Shown: in pieces, positions 34,501 through 45,060 of the stretch
Numbering within the stretch: position 1 is the first letter of the stretch
Layout of the letters: the number at the start of each line of letters is the position of its first letter
From: Diorhabda sublineata
Lineage: Eukaryota > Arthropoda > Insecta > Coleoptera > Chrysomelidae
NCBI RefSeq assembly: GCF_026230105.1
Contig: NC_079476.1
Coordinates: 5,105,209 to 5,169,208, forward strand
Length of the DNA: 64,000 nucleotides
Reading direction: 5' to 3'
The notes under the pieces: generated by a model
The model's input: the letters and a program-made list of their open reading frames with translations, nothing else
Database searches by the model: none
Told to the model about the DNA's origin: nothing
Position numbers and translations under genes: made by a program

Positions 34501-37412
34501 TGCAAAGAAGCTAGAAAAGGACTTAACCCAACAATAGATGGAAAGGAGTTCAAGAAAAAATCTGTTCGGTATGCATGTAAGCATTTAAGCATTCTATAAA
34601 ATTAGCTCGATTAAATTTGTAAAGGAAACTAAGGAAAACTATTGACGAAGAAAGAACAGCTGAATGCAAAGAAGCTAGAAAAGGACTTAACCCAACAATA
34701 GATGGAAAGGAGTTCAAGAAAAAATCTGTTCGGTATGCATGTAAGCATTTAAGCATTCTATAGAATTAGCTCGATTAAATTTGTAAAGGAAACTAAGGAA
34801 AACTATTGACGAGGAAAGAACAGCTGAAAGCAAAGAAGCTAGAAAAGGACTTAACCCAACAATAGATGGAAAGGAGTTCAAGAAAAAATCTGTTCGGTAT
34901 GCATGTAAGCATTTAAGCATTCTATAAAATTAGCTCGATTAAATTTGTAAAGGAAACTAAGGAAAACTATTGACGAAGAAAGAACAGCTGAATGCAAAGA
35001 AGCTAGAAAAGGACTTAACCCAACAATAGATGGAAAGGAGTTCAAGAAAAAATCTGTTCGGTATGCATGTAAGCATTTAAGCATTCTATAAAATTAGCTC
35101 GATTAAATTTGTAAAGGAAACTAAGGAAAACTATTGACGAGGAAAGAACAGCTGAAAGCAAAGAAGCTAGAAAAGGACTTAACCCAACAATAGATGGAAA
35201 GGAGTTCAAGAAAAAATCTGTTCGGTATGCATGTAAGCATTTAACCATTCTATAAAATTAGCTCGATTAAATTTGTAAAGGAAACTAAGGAAAACTATTG
35301 ACGAAGAAAGAACAGCTGAATGCAAAGAAGCTAGAAAAGGACTTAACCCAACAATAGATGGAAAGGAGTTCAAGAAAAAATCTGTTCGGTATGCATGTAA
35401 GCATTTAAGCATTCTATAAAATTAGCTCGATTAAATTTGTAAAGGAAACTAAGGAAAACTATTGACGAGGAAAGAACAGCTGAAAGCAAAGAAGCTAGAA
35501 AAGGACTTAACCCAACAATAGATGGAAAGGAGTTCAAGAAAAAATCTGTTCAGTTTCAATGTAAACTTTTAAACATTCTATAGAATTAGCTCGAATAAAT
35601 TTGTAAAGGAAACTAAGAAAAACTGTTGACGAGGAAAGAACAGCTGAATGCAAAGAAGCTAGAAAAGGACTTAACCCAACAATAGATGGAAAGGAGTTCA
35701 AGAAAAAATCTGTTCGGTATGCATGTAAGCATTTAAGCATTCTATAGAATTAGCTCGATTAAATTTGTAAAGGAAACTAAGGAAAACTATTAACGAGGAA
35801 AGAACAGCTGAAAGCAAAGAAGCTAGAAAAGGACTTAACCCAACAATAGATGGAAAGGAGTTCAAGAAAAAATCTGTTCAGTTTCAATGTAAACTTTTAA
35901 ACATTCTATAGAATTAGCTCGAATAAATTTGTAAAGGAAACTAAGGAAAACTATTGACGAAGAAAGAACAGCTGAATGCAAAGAAGCTAGAAAAGCTGGA
36001 AAGGAGTTCAAGAAAAAATCTGTTCGGTATGCATGTAAGCATTTAAGCATTCTATAAAATTAGCTCGATTAAATTTGTAAAGGAAACTAAGGAAAACTAT
36101 TGACGAGGAAAGAACAGCTGAAAGCAAAGAAGCTAGAAAAGGACTTAACCCAACAATAGATGGAAAGGAGTTCAAGAAAAAATCTGTTCGGTATGCATGT
36201 AAGCATTTAAGCATTCTATAAAATTAGCTCGATTAAATTTGTAAAGGAAACTAAGGAAAACTATTGACGAGGAAAGAACAGCTGAATGCAAAGAAGCTAG
36301 AAAAGGACTTAACCCAACAACAGATGGAAAGAAGTTCAAGAAAAAATCTGTTCGTTATGCATGTAAGCATTTAAGCATTCTATAAAATTAGCTCGATTAA
36401 ATTTGTAAAGGAAACTAAGGAAAACTATTGACGAAGAAAGAACAGCTAAAAGCAAAGAAGCTAGAAAAGGACTTAACCCAACAATAGATGGAAAGGAGTT
36501 CAAGAAAAAATCTGTTCAGTTTCAATGTAAACTTTTAAACATTCTATAGAATTAGCTCGATTAAATTTGTAAAGGAAACTAAGGAAAACTATTGACGAAG
36601 AAAGAACAGCTGAATGCAAAGAAGCTAGAAAAGGACTTAACCCAACAATAGATGGAAAGGAGTTCAAGAAAAAATCTGTTCGGTATGCATGTAAGCATTT
36701 AAGCATTCTATAAAATTAGCTCGATTAAATTTGTAAAGGAAACTAAGGAAAACTATTGACGAGGAAAGAACAGCTAAAAGCAAAGAAGCTAGAAAAGGAC
36801 TTAACCCAACAATAGATGGAAAGGAGTTCAAGAAAAAATCTGTTCAGTTTCAATGTAAACTTTTAAACATTCTATAGAATTAGCTCGAATAAATTTGTAA
36901 AGGAAACTAAGGAAAACTATTGACGAGGGAAGAACAGCTGAAAGCAAAGAAGCTAGAAAAGGACTTAACCCAACAATAGATGAAGAAAAGTTGAAGAAAA
37001 AATCTATTTGGTCTGCATGTAAGTATTTAAGTATTCTATGAAATTAGCTCGAATATATTTGTGAAGGAAACTAAGAAAAACTATTGACGAGGAAAGAACT
37101 GCTGAAAGCAAAGGAGCTATAATAGGTTTTGACCCAACAATAGATGGAAAAAAGTTCAAGAAAAAATCTGTTTAGTCTGCACGTAAGCTTTTAAGCATTT
37201 TATAAAATTAGCTTGATTACATTTGTAAAAGAAACTAAGAAAAACTATTGAATAGGAAAGAACAGCTGAAAGCAAAGAAGCTAGAAAAGGACTAACTCAA
37301 CAATAGATGGAAAGGAGTTCAAGATAAAATCTGTTCAGTTTGAATGTAAGCTTTTGAACATTCTATAAAATTAGCTCGAATAAATTTGTCAAGTATAATA
37401 AAAAAAAAACTA
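31530..37412. repeat. 164-bp tandem satellite, about 36 copies
   Basis: The motif aagaagctagaaaaggactt recurs every 164 bp. Central copies (about 33,000-35,500) are nearly identical. The first two and last three are clearly diverged. Variant copies alternate: gaagaaagaacagctgaatgc versus gaggaaagaacagctgaaagc, and in the left part the spacing of identical variants is 328 bp, so there is a dimeric higher-order unit. One copy near 35,995 lacks 18 bp. Each unit has a 68-codon minus-strand frame and a plus-strand frame of about 45 codons (KTIDEERTAECKEARKG, then KKKSVRYACKHLSIL). Since 164 is not a multiple of three, these do not join into one protein. Confidence 0.97.
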
Positions 37413-37589
37413 TTAAAGAGGATTGCGACTTAAGTTTATTGATCTGGCAACACTAATGTGAATATTTCAAATTTGATATTGTCATCATAAAGTTTGACAT
37501 GTTTAATGGTGAAAGTACCCAGAACCCGTTACCATACGAATGCTATTTGAGTTGATTACATATACTTGAAACATTCATATTGGTTAAAA

Positions 37590-37985
37590 AATTGAATCAA
37601 ATCGCGCGATGATTTTCTATGACTTTCGGCTTAGATTAAACCACCAGCAGTAAGCCCATCAACACGCTCGGACATTTGGTGATGAAGCAACATCCCGAGC
37701 TGTTTTCCCCGCACTTCGCTACAAGTCCGTAGAGATCGTCCAAAATCGACTGTTGTGCCAGAAAACATTGATGCTGTGCGTTATCTGATATTGCAAGATC
37801 GTCACGTAACATACCATGAGCTTGAAGCATTCTTGGACATTAGTTTCACTCGCATACATAAAATGTTGCATGAAAATTTGATAATCGTGTCGAATGGTGG
37901 AAAAAAGTGTTCGCAAAATTCAATCGGAGTGCTCAAAAGACGTCTATAAGATCATGACAAGCAACGAATCATGGATATGAATATA
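37590..37985 (+). pseudogene. mariner transposase N-terminal half
   Basis: Frames read RAIIFYDFRL, then VVPENIDAVRYLILQDRHVTY, then HELEAFLDISFTRIHKMLHE, then KKFNRSAQKTSIRS and TSNESWI. This is the mariner order: HTH (TPENIEAVR.LV..DRRVTYREI), KILHE.L, and the first catalytic block (usual TGDESWI.CYDPE). Here D is N. It stops at that block and runs into an oppositely oriented mariner. A sister copy at 63100-63470 on the minus strand stops at the same place. Confidence 0.8.
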
Positions 37986-38002
37986 AACAATATGCAGATT
38001 TA

Positions 38003-38468
38003 ACCTTAGGAAAAAACAGAAGTCGCACGGTGCAAGATCTGGCGAATAAGGTGAGTGGTCTCACTCTGGGCATTTATACTCTTGACGGACAGTACAGAAT
38101 GAGGCACCAGTTTTGCACACACTTTTCGCTTGTTATAATTTTCATGTAAAATTTGCCACACATATTCTTTCTCAATACTTATTCAATACTTAATTATAAG
38201 TTTCAGTTGTGGTTATTTCAAAATTAATGTGAAATATCACAACAATTTCTTGCTCTTTTTTTCTCGTCGATTATTTTTACGGCAAAACATAAAACAACCC
38301 CTATACAAACGAAGGCTACGGCTCCACTGGTTTGTCTATAGATACGGTAGACATCGCATTCGAAAGAGTAGGCATCAGGCTAAACAGTTGGCAGTCGCTT
38401 ATCTTTCGCGCATGCTGCGTACTTTTTCTATAGCAGCCCTAATCTCGTTAATTAATAGCCACACCTCG
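38003..38468 (-). mobile_element. internally deleted mariner (MITE-like)
   Basis: Read on the minus strand, the element begins with the TIR tacgaggtgtggctattaat (38451-38470). It continues through an apparent leader to EKEYVWQILHENYN and KRKVCAKLVPHSV, then jumps to HSPYSPDLAPCDFCFFLRL-type codons (third catalytic region). The middle of the transposase, including two catalytic Asp residues, is deleted. Its 3' end is missing at the junction with the plus-strand mariner fragment. The TIR is close to those at 9795 and 56990 but the internal deletion differs. Confidence 0.7.
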
Positions 38469-39689
38469 TATGTAATACCTAAAATCCGTAAATGTTTAGA
38501 CCTTTTTTATCAAACTAATATTAAATTTTGATGTGACAAAACCAAAAGCAAGAATAATCGATTTTTTTATGGAATCGTTCCCGCTTATTCCAGTTCCCTG
38601 GATACAAAAAAGCTTCAACAGAAACCATAATAAATCAGATACCTCGTGTCAAAATTGGAACCGTAAACGCCCTACACATTCTCAAAGTATTTCAGTCAAT
38701 CATCTTAAACAAGTGAATATAAAGGACCCGGAAAATTTCCAATAAAAAAATTTTACAGGACATTTATTTTAGTGTGTCATATAATTCTTCAAGCAAGGGA
38801 TTCTAACAACCTATTCTCAAAAAAGGGGTCACTTCGAAAGGTCACACCCTAGAGACACGAATTTCACTTACAAATTGAAATCCGACACTGAATATGATGG
38901 CAAAAAGTGACAGTAAAATGTAGAGCATCGAGTTACGTATCCTATTCAGATGTATTTCATTACATTTCGCCGTTTTATTCCAGGTGTGACAGGACAATTT
39001 AGAGTCAGGTAAACTATCATCTACAAGTTTATTTTCGATCCAAAGTTATATGTTGAAAAGGGAAATAATTTCTACGATATTGTAGACTTAGGGAAATTCT
39101 TTCATGAAAAAATTATTATTTTACAAAATTGCAAGGAATTTTATTACATAAAGAAACATATCTCCCAATATTATTGAAACCATAACAATAATAGAAATGT
39201 CGAACATAAATAAATATTTAGGAGAACAATGTATTGAAATAGTAGGGGAAGGTTGCTTATATTGAACCGCTACCTAAATTGGGCCAAAGTACATTTCCTC
39301 GAAACTAAAAATGTTTCTTATCATCTGGCAACACTGTAAATACCAACACTCAGGGCACTTGATCGGCAACAAACTCAACTAGTTAGCTGTTAGTGCTTGG
39401 CAAGATTTTCGTAAGATTTTATCTGAAAACCATTAAACCCTTAGCAGAATCGTTTTTGTGTAAGTTAATAAGCAAGTTTGACTCTTTCAATTTAGCATAC
39501 CATATTTGTCTTCTCTTGTTGTTTTCCTGAACAGCTTTGTGAAAATCATGGTAGTGTCTTAAATTGGACTAATCAGTGATTGCTATAATTGGACCGGTCC
39601 AATTTAGGCAAATGTTTCTACACCGTTCAAATAAACTTTTTCTCTAAATAAGTTGATGCTTAGAGCTAACATCATTTTAATTTTGTAAA
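38469..39689. other. intergenic; right half probably pogo element leader
   Basis: Two open frames (about 38300-38530 and 38533-38745) show no known motif. From about 39240 the sequence may be the untranslated 5' part of the pogo-type element, with ttgggccaa and ttggaccgg blocks, but I could not define an end. Confidence 0.35.
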
Positions 39690-40860
39690 AATCTTTTCTC
39701 ATAGAGCCAAAGAATGAACGACAGACTGGGCCAATATAGGAAACAAATACATATTTCTACCTTAGGATGTCTTCTACAGAAAATACGCCCAAAAAGTATG
39801 GACAGTGATCAGAAAGCTCTAGAAACCTATAAAGCGAAGAAGACTGGATTGAATGAAACATGTATCAACAATATTCCAAAAGAGACTCGAAAATAGAGTA
39901 GCTAACAAAGATGTTAGAAGCTTTGGTCGAACTACAGTTTTTCACGAGAATTGGAAGACAGGCAAGTCAGTCACATACTAAATCTTGAGAAAATGTTTTT
40001 TGGCGAAACCATTAAAGACTTGCGCGAAGCCGCCGTTGTTCTGGAAGACAGAAATAATATGAATTTTAACAAAGTGAAGGGATTTTCTGACAAAACATAG
40101 TTTTATGCTTTTACGCGAAAGCACCCTACTCTCTCCCAGAGGCGACCCGAGTCTCCTTCTATTACTAGATGATGAAAAAAAAATCAATAAAACGTCAATA
40201 ACTTTTGTGACATCCTATAGAAAACGGTTGATGAGAATCAAATCACAGCTTCAAGAATTATTGATATGGATGAGACTGTGTTTTCCACTGTAGCAAAGAA
40301 GTGTCCAAAGATCTTAGCTAAGATAAGCGCCAAGTTGGAAGAGTTGCTACTGGGAAAAGGGGCGTCAATACGCCATTCGTTGTATGTGTGAGTGCAGTTG
40401 GCCTATTTGTCACACCGATGTTGATATTCAAACGAAAAAGAGTAAATCCAGATCTGGGGGTTATCGCTCTTCCGGTCTGCTAAGTAGAAATTTCACATAA
40501 ACATAAATTTTTATTACTTGGCTGAAGTCAACAATGAACAATAAAGTTTTACTTGTGTGGGAACGCATTCAAAAAATGGTGCAGCGATTGCACTTGCTCG
40601 CAATAATGAGGTCATTATACTACAACTTCCAGGTCATACGACCCCTAGACTCCAACCTTTAGACCTGGCACTTTTCGAACCATTGGAACTGTAATATACC
40701 GAGACAAATAAAAAATGGTTATCCAGGGTAACTTATTGGAGAAGCCAGAGCTGCTGTCATGGAAAATGGAATGAGGAAATTAGAAAATCTACAATTTGGC
40801 CGATATATCGAAATGTTTTCTCAGATGGATGAATCAATCATTAAATATAAGTGAGAGTTC
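39690..40860 (+). pseudogene. pogo/Tigger-type transposase remnant
   Basis: Blocks appear in order across frames. MDETVFSTVAKKCPKILAKI is the first DDE block (usual DETG). KQVGRVATGKRGVNTPFVVC and VSAVGLFVTPMLIF follow. Then ALARNNEVIILQLPGHTTPRL and QPLDLALFEPLEL correspond to the region after the second catalytic Asp (usual P.HT.H.LQPLDV..F.P). The DNH block itself is lost near 40550 and many stops occur. The N-terminal part (39714-39896) is open but its HTH cannot be confirmed. pogo elements insert at TA and gave rise to CENP-B-like host genes, but nothing here suggests domestication. Confidence 0.8.
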
Positions 40861-41739
40861 TAAGTACGAAATTAATACCTCTGATAGTGATGATGAACCT
40901 CTAGCTTACGGACTTTATTAGAATGAACAATTTATAAGAATTTGCTAAATTGTAGGTGACCTTTTGCTGTACTAACATATGGAAGAACCAGAATAGACCA
41001 TTAAATATCCAAAGTATGTTCGATATGTAGTCTGCATACAACAATAGTATCTCAACGACTGATTGGATGAAGATCGATGAACTGTTGAATTGCATGTAGC
41101 TTAGTGTTGCAACTTGCCCTTCAGTTGCGTATGGAACGTATGTTCGTAGGTATCACGATAATTTGAATTTATATTGAGTCACAGTGGAAGTTAACCGTTG
41201 AAGCTACCTTTGCTGCTTGATCCGTAATGGTAACACCATAGAGTGATGAATATCCAGAATAATAGCATGTACGTGATTTATCTGTGTCACAGTTTATTGT
41301 TGTGACAGTATGTGCATATAACTAATTTCTTCAGAAAAGGACAAAAATTAAATAGCTCCACATTTTGAACTAATTTTCATGCATTACACATTTATAAAGC
41401 CAAGATTGTCACTAATTACACTGGTCAACAAGATTTTCGTAACACAGGTGAGACCTTTATTTTTAGTACTATTCCAATAATAGAAAAAATATTAATTAAG
41501 CTCTAACACTCTCCAATAGCTTAATTATCCCTGTTTACATTTGCAGGTAGGTAATTTTATTAAGAGGCGGTTAATATCAGTAAATTTTATGGCCGGAAAA
41601 ATATCTAGACCTTATTATTCAGATTAATAAACATAAAAATAAGATTAAAAATTAGTATTCTGTTGAGTTTCATAGTAAGAGGTTGTCTGTTCATAGTGCA
41701 AAAAATTATTATAAAGACGAGAATATCGAGTCAAACGCG
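40861..41739. other. intergenic, nothing firm
   Basis: cactggtcaacaagattttcg at about 41420 could be an end of the element carrying the WREP-family gene downstream, but no matching opposite end was found. Confidence 0.35.
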
Positions 41740-42570
41740 CCGCAGTTGCAAAACTTCTCCTGACAAATTTGTGGAGAATTTATGGTGAACTAGCAAACCA
41801 GGCTAATTTTAGAAAATGTGGAAAAAGCCTATTTCAAATATTTTAGTACTTTAATTGGAGACCAAGACAAGCAATGGGACCCCACGCGTGCTGTGTTAGT
41901 TGTAGCGTGTCATTGGTACAGTGGATGAATGGGAAGAAGAAAAGCATGCCTTTTGCAATTCCAATCGTATGGCGGGAGCCTACTAACCATTTTGACGACT
42001 GCTACATTTGTCTAACAAAAACTGAAGGTTATTCAAAGATAGGAAAGCACAAGATCGAGTATCCAGACTTACCGTCTGCTATACGATCAAAATATTGTTT
42101 TAGAAGATATCTGAGACAACGTATCATCAGGAAGCTTCGAAGAACAATGCACCGACCCTATTTTTACTCCAAGAATCAGTTCTGGCGAGCCACATTTGAT
42201 TGTTCAAAGTGAGTTGAATGATTTAGCACGTGATTCGGGATTATCAAAGCAACAGTCTGAACTTCTTGCTTCCTGTCTTAAGGAATGGAACTTGTCAGCC
42301 AAAGAGACAAAAATGCTACATTTTCTGCATTCTACAGTATGGAAAAAGTCTTTCCCCAGTTGAGTGATGCTAAATTGAAGGAAGGTATTTTAATTGGGTC
42401 ACAAATTGCTGGACGATGACAATTTTGCAAAAAAGCTCACCAACCAGACAGGATCTTAGAGCATGGAAGGAATTTGTTAGTGTAGTGAGGAGATTTTTGG
42501 GCAACAATATGGATCCAAACTACCAACAGTTAGTTGATGAACTTATAGATGTGAGGCATGTTTATTAGTT
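41740..42570 (+). pseudogene. WREP-family arthropod repeat protein, second copy
   Basis: Frames read LLTNLWRIYGE, then TLIGDQDKQWDP, then MGPHACCVSCSVSLVQWMNG, then KKSMPFAIPIVWREPTNHFD, DCYICLTKTEG and IEYPDLPSAIR. Next come PHLIVQSELNDLARD, LSKQQSELLASCLKEWNL, then FPQLSDAKLKEGILIG, DDDNFAKKLT, and DPNYQQLVDELIDV. CC..C and DC.IC look like zinc ligands. Between the ELLASCLKEW part and FPQLSDAK a large internal segment normally present in the family (including the FIDSSK region seen at 12.3 kb) is deleted. At least four frame changes occur. Function unknown; it behaves as a dispersed repeat. Confidence 0.75.
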
Positions 42571-44711
42571 GTAAACTATAAATATTGTCAATATATACGA
42601 TTTAAAAAACGTGAAATTATTATTTTAATAAATATTAAATATTTTACAAATGAAAATATTTCTATAAATGTAGTAAATAATTCAGGTAATCTCATAAAGC
42701 GATATGTCCTCACACCCACAACCTTACTGTCCATGCATTATAATTATTAATCTAGTAATAAAAAGCACCGTTCATAATTTTGATAAAATACAAATAGTTA
42801 GTGCTATATATCAAAACATTTACGATATACTTTATGAATATCTATTAAAATTACAGTTTTCTTTATGTTGATCTGACGATCGTAAAATATTTCACCGTAA
42901 CGCCTCTAAATAAGTATGTGGTTCCAACAAATATAAATTTATTTTACTCACTCGACATAGATAGATATAAGATATGTTGCAGTTATTAGTAGACCCTCTA
43001 TACATACCTGAAACAAAAGAAAATAAAATCAGTCGAGTGTGTAACTAATACAATCGATTATTACGACACAGTTGATCCTAACATTAATGGCTTTTGACCT
43101 AAAAGAAATAACAATAGCAGGACTGGTATGCGAGCCCTTAATTAAATATAATACTATGCACTGAACTGAATAAATGGGCAGTTGTAGAATGAAAAGTAAT
43201 GAGCAACTTTCATTTTTATAATGAAAACATTTCTTCACATCAGAGATATAATAGTCGATGAAATAAAGCACAAAAATTTCTGACCAGTAGAACCAATCAG
43301 ATATAACAAAGAGCATTCGATTCGGGAGAGCCTCAGGAAACTTTGTGAAAAAAAGTTATGAATAAGAAATGAAAATTGCATTTGTGCAAGGGAAAAATGC
43401 GTTTCGAATGAAAAATTTTTGCCGAAAATGGGTTTAATTTTACTACCGGGAGGTTGTCGAAATCGCTGATCAAGAATCTTAGGTACCGGGTGCCCAGAGT
43501 CGTCAATTGCACGTTGAAATCGAGTTGTGTTTTATATATGATTTCCGTTATTCACCTCTGAAGATTATTTCGAAATTTAATATTTCAAAAATATGGTCTG
43601 CCGTCCTCAAAGCAGAAAACAACTTCTCTGAGAAGCGTGATGTTTATCGACCTTTTGTCGATATCGGCATCCCATCGCAATTGCAAGGAGATGATTGTAA
43701 ACACTGTCTAGTTTCGACGTTATAACGTCTACTCAAAGCGGTATAACAATCCCTCATCCTAAATACATCCTGAAATGAAGACAACTTCAAATTCAGATCT
43801 GTCTCGAATGTGTATCGTGTTATTTCAAAAGCGCGTCTTCGATGAAAGTTTCTCGCTGACACTGGTGTTGTCGCAATAGGATGACCGCTTGAGCAGCTTT
43901 ATCACTTGTTGTGTTCATTTTCATTTAGAATAGTATCTAGGTTAACACTATTGAATAATTGATAGTGGTGGATCAGCCAGATACTCTTTTATAAAGGTCA
44001 GTTATTCTTATTGAGAGCTATTGTAAACAAGCATAAAAAGAGCGATTACCGATCATAAAAAATTGTTGGATGGTCAGAGCAAGAAACATCACAAAATTCT
44101 ATATCATTTTGAAGATGATGGTATTAGCTTCAAGATTGTATTAAGAAAAATACAATTTCTTGTTTAGTTTTTCTTGGATTTGCGTTTACAGAGATGTCGT
44201 ATGAGTCGATTTTTTTGCTCACGAGTGTAGTAAGAAGCAAGGTTACTAGAATAATAGAAGGTTTGTGACATGCGCATGTTTTTGTAAACAAACGAGCAGC
44301 TGCTAGAACACCAGCTACGTCATTATGTTTATATTTTTGTTTTATTTATATTTTTATGATGGAACCTCACTAACATTATGTTCGAGTTATGAGTATATGT
44401 GTTATCTCTTGCTGATCTGGCTATACAAACGAATATATTTCTAACTAACGAATTATTGAGACTAAATTGATCAGCAATATTTTGTACGCTTTTATTGCTC
44501 TATTAAATGAAGGAATGAAACGTGAATAAATTCAAATATTTCAATATTACAGTTCATGTTTCTCAATCAATGTATTAACATTCGCCTAATACTATTAATA
44601 TTAAAAGGTTTAATATTAAACTTTACGCGATTTACCTTTTATTCGTAGTTGAGTGAGGCAAGGCTCATTCTTCGAGTTAACGCCCAAAGTAACTGGGTCT
44701 GGATGATAATT
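42571..44711. other. intergenic, nothing recognised
   Basis: A minus-strand frame at 43644-43862 and its continuation reading AIDDSGHPVPKIL near 43500 look protein-like but match nothing I know. Confidence 0.4.
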
Positions 44712-45060
44712 TTAACTTTTGTTTTTTTTTTCGGACTCTTTCCTTAGTGTCATCTTTGTTTGTAGGCCTAACTTCATGAGTTTTCTTTTCCTTGAACTTG
44801 GAGTATTTAAAACCGGAATGGCATTTGTTTTTAAAATGAAATTCGGTTTGAGATTCAAGAGTTCTGCGTTCAAATCACGCACATACTCTTCCTTTAAAAA
44901 ATGGTTCAAACAAATCCGTATACTATTGACTTTAACATTCGATCGCAACTCACAGATATCCATCCACTTCTTTAATAAAGTCTTTTCCTTCGGAAAACGA
45001 TGGTAGGATACATGTTTTTGATTCAATTTCGGGTTTTTAAAACTACATTGTTACTTTTAC
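44712..45060 (-). CDS. THAP-type zinc finger reading frame, incomplete
   Basis: The frame is open from a TAA near 45056 and ends at 44712. It reads QCSFKNPKLNQKHVSYHRFP, then KEKTLLKKWMDICEL, then SIRICLNHFLKEEYV, then LLNLKPNF and AIPVLNTP, with a basic tail rich in K and R. This fits a C2CH THAP domain: one N-terminal Cys (QC), the SYHRFP and KKW motifs, C..H (ICLNH), and an AVP.L-like box. The first Cys of the signature is not visible before the upstream stop, so an upstream exon is missing or the copy is decayed. THAP domains bind DNA and occur both in host regulators and in P-element-type transposases. Confidence 0.7.

Noticed and set aside
31357..36706. More than twenty near-identical 68-codon frames beginning MLKCLHAYRTDF
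   Set aside because: Each lies in one 164-bp satellite unit. They follow the repeat period and shift frame each time, so they are not a gene family.
31530..37412. 164-bp array as a CRISPR or multi-repeat coding gene
   Set aside because: Units are contiguous, with no spacers, and 164 is not divisible by three.
38229..38531. 100-codon plus-strand frame rich in Arg and His
   Set aside because: It lies antisense to the leader of a mariner element whose TIR ends at 38468, so it is most likely a shadow frame.
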